Below, in pieces: positions 57,969-64,000 of a stretch of 64,000 nt of DNA. The notes beneath the pieces were generated by a model that did not search any database, was not told the DNA's origin, and saw nothing but the letters and a program-made list of their open reading frames with translations. Every line of letters begins with the position of its first letter. The stretch's first letter is position 1. Made by a program: the position numbers and the translations under genes. Source of the stretch: Tenacibaculum dicentrarchi (GTDB taxonomy: Bacteria; Bacteroidota; Bacteroidia; Flavobacteriales; Flavobacteriaceae); assembly GCF_900239345.1 (NCBI RefSeq), contig NZ_OESZ01000001.1:496001-560000 (forward strand), given 5' to 3'.

Positions 57969-60416
57969 ATGAATAATAAAGGACTATTGTTATTAATGAT
58001 GTTCGTAACATCCGTCATTTTTTCTCAAGATTTAAAAACAGTAAAAGGGAAAATCACAGACAAAAATGGAAATCCAATTGAAAATGTAACAATTGTATTA
58101 TCTGACCTTAATAAAGGTGTGTATTCTAATAGTAAAGGAGAATTTTATTTAGATAAATTAAAATCTAAAAAAATAGTTTTAAAAGCTTCAAAAATAGGGT
58201 ATGCAACAATTATAAATAAGATTACATTATCAACTAAAAATAATATTGTAAATCTAGTAATGTTGTCTAAAACCGAAGCATTAAAAGAGGTAATAGTTAA
58301 TGGTAATTTACAACAAAAAAACAAATCTAAAGTATCTACAAACCGATTAGGTGCTAAAACTATTGATATGCCAAACTCATCTGATGTTGTAGGTAAATCA
58401 TTAATAGAACAACAACAATCCTTGACTTTAGGAGAGGTAATGACCAATGTTTCTGGAGTTTTTCAATTTAATAAAGGTTATGGAGGAGTTTCTGAAACTT
58501 TTGGTGCTAGAGGTTTAAGTTTACGTTACTTAGGTTTTATGTTTAGAGACGGTATAAGGTTTAGTACTAATCAATATTTAGCAACTCCTGAATTACAATC
58601 ATTTGAAAAAGTAGAAATTTTAAAAGGTGGAGCGGCTATTAATTTTGGATATGTATCGCCAGGAGCAACTATAAATTATGTGACTAAAAAACCATTTTTT
58701 GAAACTAAAGGAAGTATTTCTTTCAGATATGGAAGCTACGATTTTATCAAGCCAACGTTAGATTATAATTTTAAATTATCAGAAAAATTAGCCTTCAGAT
58801 TTGTTTCTACAACCGATATGGCAAACAGTTTTAGAGAAACCGTAAAAACTAGACGCTATTTTAATTATGGAGCTTTTAGATATTTAGCATCAGAAAATAC
58901 TACCATCGATTTGAATGTAGAATATTTAAAAGATAAACGTCCGTTTGATTTTGGATTGCCAATTTTTGAAGATAGAATTATTACAGGAAGAACAATAGAT
59001 AATGAAGGAAAAGAAAAACCTGTTTATCTACAAGAAAAAGGACAGCAACGTTTGTATTCTAAAATAACAAAAGATTTAAGAAAAAGATTTATAGGAAGTC
59101 CTTTTAATAACAGAAATTCAAATCAATTTAATGCTAATTTAAAATTAGATTCTCAATTAAATGAACAATGGAATTTAAATATTGCCTTAGGAACTTCTAT
59201 TTCTGATTATGATTATGTTAGAACAGGAAGTGGTTTTTCTAATCAATATTTTTTAGAAGGAAATGATATTAGAATTAGCAGAACACTAGAAAAGCAATCT
59301 TGGATTGAAAACGGTTTTGGAGCACAAATTAATTTAACAGGTAAATATGCTGTTTTAGGAATGAAAAATCGTACTAGTTTTAGTATCGATTATGATAATA
59401 GAAATCAAAAAACAGTAAACTATAATTCAATAAGAGGTTTTGATGATGTTTATTTATTCAATAAAAACACAACTCAAAAGGGATTGGTAACGATGGATAA
59501 ATCTTATTTAGGCGATAATAAATTTGTAGGCATAGGAATTTCATTTCAAAATTTATTAAGCATTACTGATTATTTAAACTTATTGGCATCTGTAAGAATG
59601 GATGTTGTTGATGGTAGTTCAGAAAATGTTTATTTAATCGATTACAGCGGAAATAAACCTGGGGATATTGTATTGAAAGAATATGATGATGTCGCTTTTA
59701 CACCAAGTATCGGTTTAACGTATAAACTCACAGAAGATAATTCAATTTTTGCAAGTTTTACAAATACTTTTAATCCAAATAATAGATTCAGATTAAATGA
59801 TGATGATGATATTTTACCATCATTTTACACAAATCAATTTGAAGTAGGAACAAAAAATAGTTTTTACGACGGAAAATTTAATGTAAATGCTACATATTAT
59901 ATTATCAATAGTGATGGTTATGTAACAAGTCCTAATAGACCAGAAAGACACGCCATCGGTTCAGGAACAAAATATAAAGGTTTAGAGTTTGATATTTCTG
60001 CAAAACCTTTTGAAGGATTAACATTAAGTGCAAATTATTCTTATATAGATGCCGAATATGGCGAAGGCGGATTTTTTAAAGCAGGAACTAGACCACAGCA
60101 AACTCCAGAGCATCAGTTAGGATTTTGGTCTAATTATAAATTTAATAGTGGTGTTTTAAAAAATTTCTCTCTTAATTTTGGAGGTCAATATACAAGTGAA
60201 CGCCTTGGAAATGATTTTTATAGAGGAAATAATCCATACATCCAAAAAGCATACACATTGTTAAATGCGGGTGTTGGTTATCAGCAAAAAAACTTTGATG
60301 TGAATTTAAAAGTAACCAATATTTTAGATGAATTTACATTTTTTGCCTATCGATATGGTAGTGTAAATCCGATAGACCCAACACAATTTAGCTTAACAAC
60401 ACGATACAGATTTTAA
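57969..60416 (+). CDS. TonB-dependent siderophore-type receptor with carboxypeptidase-like domain, 815 aa
   Basis: A signal peptide (MNNKGLLLLMMFVTSVIFSQ), then CarboxypepD_reg-like domain (residues 22-95, KTVKGKITDKNGNPIENVTI) and plug (about 125-240, QQQSLTLGEVMTNVSGVFQF, FGARGLSLRYLGFMFRDGIR, VEILKGGAAINFGYVSPGAT). A 22-strand barrel ends in the terminal aromatic FSLTTRYRF. Plug style is FhuA/FhuE-like, suggesting ferric siderophore uptake. The following DUF4198 gene often accompanies such receptors. Iron regulation is likely but no Fur box was found. Confidence 0.9.
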   Translation: MNNKGLLLLMMFVTSVIFSQDLKTVKGKITDKNGNPIENVTIVLSDLNKGVYSNSKGEFYLDKLKSKKIVLKASKIGYATIINKITLSTKNNIVNLVMLSKTEALKEVIVNGNLQQKNKSKVSTNRLGAKTIDMPNSSDVVGKSLIEQQQSLTLGEVMTNVSGVFQFNKGYGGVSETFGARGLSLRYLGFMFRDGIRFSTNQYLATPELQSFEKVEILKGGAAINFGYVSPGATINYVTKKPFFETKGSISFRYGSYDFIKPTLDYNFKLSEKLAFRFVSTTDMANSFRETVKTRRYFNYGAFRYLASENTTIDLNVEYLKDKRPFDFGLPIFEDRIITGRTIDNEGKEKPVYLQEKGQQRLYSKITKDLRKRFIGSPFNNRNSNQFNANLKLDSQLNEQWNLNIALGTSISDYDYVRTGSGFSNQYFLEGNDIRISRTLEKQSWIENGFGAQINLTGKYAVLGMKNRTSFSIDYDNRNQKTVNYNSIRGFDDVYLFNKNTTQKGLVTMDKSYLGDNKFVGIGISFQNLLSITDYLNLLASVRMDVVDGSSENVYLIDYSGNKPGDIVLKEYDDVAFTPSIGLTYKLTEDNSIFASFTNTFNPNNRFRLNDDDDILPSFYTNQFEVGTKNSFYDGKFNVNATYYIINSDGYVTSPNRPERHAIGSGTKYKGLEFDISAKPFEGLTLSANYSYIDAEYGEGGFFKAGTRPQQTPEHQLGFWSNYKFNSGVLKNFSLNFGGQYTSERLGNDFYRGNNPYIQKAYTLLNAGVGYQQKNFDVNLKVTNILDEFTFFAYRYGSVNPIDPTQFSLTTRYRF

Positions 60417-60424
60417 TTCTCCTA

Positions 60425-60470
60425 AAAAAACTGACCCAATTTTATAGTTTTAAAATTGCGTCAGTTTTAA
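60425..60470 (+). terminator. hairpin between the receptor and the DUF4198 gene
   Basis: AAAACTGAC...CAATTTT pairs with AAAATTG...GTCAGTTTT. It may attenuate rather than fully separate the two genes, since the second starts only 14 bp on. Confidence 0.7.
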
Positions 60471-60483
60471 AAAATAATATATA

Positions 60484-61263
60484 ATGAAAAAAAAAATTTT
60501 TTTAATAATTTTAATAGTATTGCCAATATTTATGTCACATAGTGTTTGGATGCAAATAAAAAATAAAGGAAAAGTAGGCGATAAGGCTAAAGTGAATTTA
60601 TATTTTGGTGAAATTAGAGAAAATGTTATAGAAAAAGGCTTAAAATGGTATGATGGTGAAATTTTTAAAGAATTTAAAGGCTATGTAAAACTTCCTAATT
60701 CGGATAATAAAGAAACCTTATTATTAACACCTTCTGAAACATCTGTATCAGGAAAATTTACCCCAAAAACATCTGGAATTTATCAAATAGTAGCCTTTAA
60801 CGAAACAGGTACAATTAAAGATTATACCAAACATGGTTTAGGTTTATTAAAGGATGCAACTTATTTACGTACTACTTTTGAAGCGACTTCATGGAGAACA
60901 AAACAAGAAGGAACGCCTAATTTAAAGCCGATGATGAAATATGATATTGTTCCTTTTCCGGCTAAAAATGGCTACGGAAGTTATAATAGTCATAAAGCTA
61001 CTTGGCGAGTAAAAGAAAAAGTATATGCTAAGTTTTATATTGATGGAGAAATTGCTATTGATAAAGAAATAAAAGTATATAGCCCTGATGGTTGGACATC
61101 AGTTAAAAAAACTGATAAAAATGGAATGTTTTATTTTATACCTTATAAAAAAGGAACGTATCAGGCGATTTATCAATTAAAAAAGAAAGAAAACGGTGTT
61201 TATAAAGGAGAAAAATATAATACCACACGAATAAAAATGATTACCAATTTAAATATTGAATAA
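60484..61263 (+). CDS. DUF4198 domain-containing secreted protein, 259 aa
   Basis: N-terminal hydrophobic signal (KKIFLIILIVLPIFMSHSVW). Two beta domains follow: residues about 20-130 (GKVGDKAKVNLYFGEIRENV, SETSVSGKFTPKTSGIYQIV) and 160-255 (ATWRVKEKVYAKFYIDGEIA, SPDGWTSVKKTDKNGMFYFI). DUF4198 proteins are periplasmic, sometimes tied to metal uptake; the adjacent TonB receptor suggests a joint role in metal or siderophore import. Mechanism unknown. Confidence 0.8.
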   Translation: MKKKIFLIILIVLPIFMSHSVWMQIKNKGKVGDKAKVNLYFGEIRENVIEKGLKWYDGEIFKEFKGYVKLPNSDNKETLLLTPSETSVSGKFTPKTSGIYQIVAFNETGTIKDYTKHGLGLLKDATYLRTTFEATSWRTKQEGTPNLKPMMKYDIVPFPAKNGYGSYNSHKATWRVKEKVYAKFYIDGEIAIDKEIKVYSPDGWTSVKKTDKNGMFYFIPYKKGTYQAIYQLKKKENGVYKGEKYNTTRIKMITNLNIE

Positions 61264-61351
61264 TTCCTATATTAAAAAAGAAGTTAAAAACTAGTTGAAT
61301 ATTATTAGTTTTATTATTTTGAGCGTAAATTAACTTAAAACAACATTATTT

Positions 61352-62350
61352 ATGAGATTTACGAAACAAAAAATGTTTGTTTTTTCATTGTTAGTATCGC
61401 TATTATTGTCAATGTCAATGAACGCTCAAAATAATTTTATGAAATTAAAAACACCACCATTTTTACAAAAAGGCGATACTATTGTAATTCTAGCTCCTGC
61501 TGGAATTTTAAAAAATAGAAAATATATTATTGATAAAGCCAAAAAACTTGCCCAAAGTTGGGGATTAAAAGTTGTTTATGGAAAACATATGTTTAATCAA
61601 GGAAATCATTTTGCAGGAACGGATGAAGAACGTTGCCAAGATTTTCAAGATGCTTTAGATAATCCGAATATTAAAGCTATTTGGTCGGCTCGTGGCGGTT
61701 ATGGTTCTGTTAGAATATTAGATAAATTAGATTTTTCTAAATTTATTGAAAATCCTAAATGGGTAATTGGTTATTCTGATATTACAGCGTTTCATAATCA
61801 TATTCATAATTTAGGCGTAGAAACGATTCACGGAATAATGGGAACAAGTTTACAAGATAAACCTGAAGTTATTGCAAAAAGTATCGTATCGCTTAAAAAA
61901 ATCTTGTTTGGAGAATCTCTTTCTTATAAAATTTTGGCATCAAAATACAATAAATTAGGGAGTTTTAAAGGAGAATTAGTTGGTGGTAATATTGCTATTT
62001 TAGCATCGATGTTAGGGTCGGATAGTCAAATATCAACAGAAAATAAAGTGTTATTTATTGAAGAAATAGGGGAATATAAATATTCGATTGATAGAATGTT
62101 ACAAAGTTTAAAACGTGCAGGATATTTTACAAAAGTAAGTGGTGTTATTGTAGGTGATATGACTAAGGTTAAAAAAAATTCAACACCTTGGGGAAGTTCT
62201 ATCGAACAATTAATTTTAGATGTAATTCCTAAAGATATTCCTGTTGTATTTAATTTTCCTGCTGGTCATGAACCTGATAATAGAGCTTTAATTATGGGAA
62301 GAACTGTTGAAGTAAATAATGATAAAATAGTAACTGTAAAATTTAAGTAG
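61352..62350 (+). CDS. LD-carboxypeptidase (S66 family), 332 aa
   Basis: Cleaves L,D bonds in murein tetrapeptides during cell-wall recycling. A signal-like N-terminus (MFVFSLLVSLLLSMSMNAQ) suggests a periplasmic form. Motifs are IWSARGGYGSVRILDKLDF, the serine in VIGYSDITAFHNHIHNLG, the glutamate in FIEEIGEYKYSIDRMLQSLK and the histidine in FNFPAGHEPDNRALIMG. Its stop overlaps the GTG start of yraN. Confidence 0.9.
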   Translation: MRFTKQKMFVFSLLVSLLLSMSMNAQNNFMKLKTPPFLQKGDTIVILAPAGILKNRKYIIDKAKKLAQSWGLKVVYGKHMFNQGNHFAGTDEERCQDFQDALDNPNIKAIWSARGGYGSVRILDKLDFSKFIENPKWVIGYSDITAFHNHIHNLGVETIHGIMGTSLQDKPEVIAKSIVSLKKILFGESLSYKILASKYNKLGSFKGELVGGNIAILASMLGSDSQISTENKVLFIEEIGEYKYSIDRMLQSLKRAGYFTKVSGVIVGDMTKVKKNSTPWGSSIEQLILDVIPKDIPVVFNFPAGHEPDNRALIMGRTVEVNNDKIVTVKFK

Positions 62351-62709
62351 TGGCACAACATAATGAACTTGGAATAAAAGGTGAGCAGTTAGCTATTGAA
62401 TATCTACAAAATAAAGGATACGTTATAATTGAGAAAAATTATCGATTTAAAAAGGCTGAAGTTGATATTATCGCTAAAAAGTCAGATACTTTAATTGTTG
62501 TAGAAGTAAAAACAAGGTCTAGTTCTTATTTTGGTAATCCCCAAGATTTTGTAAATCCGAAGAAAATAAAATTATTGGTTTATGCAATTGATAATTATGT
62601 AAATCAAAAAGATTTAGATGTTGAAATTAGATTTGATATTATCGCAATTTTAAAAAATAAAGAAGGTTTTAATATTCATCATATAGAAGACGCATTTTTA
62701 TATTTTTAA
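62350..62709 (+). CDS. yraN: YraN / UPF0102 endonuclease-fold protein, 119 aa
   Basis: GTG start at 62350 (product begins MAQHNELGIKGEQLAIEYL). The restriction-endonuclease-like fold has AEVDIIAKKSDTLIVVEVKT with D and E-x-K residues typical of nucleases, and NPQDFVNPKKIKLLVYA. Function is not established; it is linked to Holliday-junction resolvase-like proteins. The overlap TAGTG with the preceding stop implies coupling. Confidence 0.88.
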   Translation: MAQHNELGIKGEQLAIEYLQNKGYVIIEKNYRFKKAEVDIIAKKSDTLIVVEVKTRSSSYFGNPQDFVNPKKIKLLVYAIDNYVNQKDLDVEIRFDIIAILKNKEGFNIHHIEDAFLYF

Positions 62710-62749
62710 AACAGCAACCCCAACAATAATGTTGGGGTTGCTGTTTTAA
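62708..62749. terminator. bidirectional terminator
   Basis: AAAACAGCAACCCCAAC, AATAAT, GTTGGGGTTGCTGTTTT: a perfect 17-bp stem between yraN and the convergent thioredoxin-fold gene. Confidence 0.88.
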
Positions 62750-62774
62750 TCAACGTATTTATAAAATAAATGTT

Positions 62775-64000
62775 TTATTTTGATTGTTTTGCGAAATATT
62801 TTTTAACATCTTCTAAATCGTTTGGTATCGCAATTATTTTTTTATCTTTATCTAAAACAAAATAAGAAGGCGTTCCTGTTAAATTGTACTTAACTATGGT
62901 TTCGTTGTCAAATTTATAGGTAGGATGTGTTCCCATAGCATTGTGCCAGTAAGGTAGGTTTTTTTGAAATTCATTCCAATCAGTTGACTTGTAGTTTTCA
63001 ACAGCAAATGATACTACTGATACTTCATTGTATTTTTGCATTAGGGTATGTAATTCAGGAATGTCTCTAGTACAGTGAGGACAAGAGGTGCTCCAAAAAA
63101 TTAATAAATATTTTTCACCATCAGCTAAGGTTGATAATTTAAGTTCTTTACCTGCTTCTTCCCATGAAAAATCAGGTGCTATTCTACCAACGGTAGCATT
63201 TAAAAATTGTAAGGTTTCTTTTCTAAATACAGGATCAATTTCTTCTTCAGGTAACTTATCATAGTAGTTTTCAAACATCCAATCTACTATTGGACCATTG
63301 CGTTTTTCAGCTAAAGAAGTAATTAAAAATACTGTTACTGATTTTTTTAATTGAACACCAGAAAGTTTGCCCATTACCTTTGTAATAGATTCTTTAAGTA
63401 GTTTTTGTTGTAATTCTTTATTATCAGAATAATTTAAGTAAAAAACATAATCGGCAATGCGATCTACTAAAAAAGAAGAGTTATATAAAGCCTCATTTTT
63501 AAAATCGATATATTTAAAAAAATGATTAACTGTAGAAGAAAGATATTCGTCCATATTATCAATAGGACTAGATGGGTTATAACGTTGTGAAGCTTCTATA
63601 AAATTATTAACTAACATACCATCTGATTTATTTTCATAAATATCTTGCACATCTTCTAATTCTTTTACGGCTACTTTATATGCTTTTTTAGTTTCTTTAT
63701 TTCCATTTTTAATATAATCAACTTGATTTTCGTCAATTTTATTTTGAATTAAAGCATAAGATTGTAAATATTCGGTATATAATTTATTTTCTCTAGAAGC
63801 TGTAAAAACAATAGATTGTCCTGGGTATTTCGGATTGAATATAAATTCGATATTTTCTTTATTGAAATAGAAGTCTACAAAACCAGCACCTTTATTTCGA
63901 TAAGTAGCTCTGTATGCACCAGCAGGAGCATCTTCAGGAAGAGTAAATTCAAATTTACCTAAAGTTTGTTTTTCTCCACCAACAACAATGGTGTTCGATT
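62775..64000 (-). CDS. thioredoxin-fold (TlpA/ResA-like) thiol-disulfide protein, N-terminus cut by window end
   Basis: The frame stays open to the window edge, so at least 408 residues are present. The visible N-terminal part (IVVGGEKQTLGKFEFTLPED, YRATYRNKGAGFVDFYF) is a DUF4369-like beta domain. A helical linker leads to an AhpC/TSA-type domain beginning FLNATVGRIAPDFSWEEAGK, with redox motif WSTSCPHCTRDIPELHTLMQ and the cis-proline loop NLTGTPSYFVLD. These proteins are usually lipoproteins or secreted and reduce periplasmic disulfides; the signal peptide lies beyond the window. Confidence 0.85.
   Translation of the reverse strand, partial: SNTIVVGGEKQTLGKFEFTLPEDAPAGAYRATYRNKGAGFVDFYFNKENIEFIFNPKYPGQSIVFTASRENKLYTEYLQSYALIQNKIDENQVDYIKNGNKETKKAYKVAVKELEDVQDIYENKSDGMLVNNFIEASQRYNPSSPIDNMDEYLSSTVNHFFKYIDFKNEALYNSSFLVDRIADYVFYLNYSDNKELQQKLLKESITKVMGKLSGVQLKKSVTVFLITSLAEKRNGPIVDWMFENYYDKLPEEEIDPVFRKETLQFLNATVGRIAPDFSWEEAGKELKLSTLADGEKYLLIFWSTSCPHCTRDIPELHTLMQKYNEVSVVSFAVENYKSTDWNEFQKNLPYWHNAMGTHPTYKFDNETIVKYNLTGTPSYFVLDKDKKIIAIPNDLEDVKKYFAKQSK

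Overview
The window is AT-rich DNA from a marine-type flavobacterium (Bacteroidota, Flavobacteriaceae, most like the Tenacibaculum/Polaribacter group). The evidence is the gene content and order: gldA, two cytochrome oxidase subunits III beside cyoE and SCO, etfBA-DUF151-nupC-thyA-folA, acpP-fabF-rnc-IPExxxVDY-pyk, and a DUF5686 outer-membrane protein. The Bacteroidota promoter form (TTG, about 20 nt, TAnnTTTG) and A-rich leaders before start codons agree with this. No species can be fixed from sequence alone.

Positions 1-9247 are a mobile element whose left end lies before the window. It carries mostly small plus-strand genes of unknown function. Recognisable ones are a winged-helix Rep-like protein, a pentapeptide-repeat protein, a possible small-terminase-like protein, a lone tail tape-measure-like protein, small membrane proteins and, last, a 213-residue serine recombinase. 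It ends inside the 3' part of comM: the ComM reading frame is intact to the ...YDRILKV block and then runs into foreign sequence. Three repeat systems set this region apart. (1) A short motif, YYCATAAAGT (reverse ACTTTATGRR), occurs at many gene boundaries in both orientations; it supplies the start codon and, in the inverted copy, the stop codon of the recombinase gene. (2) Large imperfect hairpins with compensatory base changes lie at the 3' ends of several genes and end in a motif variant (ACTnTATGR). (3) At 7852-8345 there are four 120-124 bp units, each with two convergent Bacteroidota promoters facing one copy of the motif. Together they look like a cassette-collecting or shuffling system run by a small serine recombinase. 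This is inference; the repeats and the truncation are seen directly.

Positions 9185-21014 (minus strand) hold truncated comM, dsbD, tilS, an alpha/beta hydrolase, a small hypothetical, pabB, ppa, a DUF5686 outer-membrane protein and pdhB. At 21200-22451 is a decayed lipoprotein metallopeptidase gene, followed by a lipoprotein gene. Positions 23381-30164 (plus) hold etfB, etfA, a DUF151 nuclease, a nupC-type transporter, thyA, folA and gldA. Then come tRNA-Leu(UAG), an M20 dipeptidase, a purine nucleoside phosphorylase, two tRNA-Leu(UAA) copies and tRNA-Gly(GCC).

Positions 33463-40064 are a respiratory assembly and subunit cluster (cyoE, two subunit III genes, a subunit IV gene, a SCO-like protein without cysteines, SCO, DUF420, a small membrane protein) followed by a TolC-type efflux protein. 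Positions 40172-48694 hold tsaB, mscS, dodecin, a YwqK-like protein, RNase H, purN, acpP, fabF, rnc, an IPExxxVDY protein and pyk. Positions 48748-64000 hold a zinc-finger protein, two orphan membrane or secreted proteins, ssb, a YitT protein, tex, metG, a siderophore-type TonB receptor with a DUF4198 protein, an LD-carboxypeptidase, yraN and a thioredoxin-fold protein cut by the window edge. Many operons end in clear hairpin-plus-T terminators. One dispersed repeat occurs twice, inverted, at 41808 and 53447.
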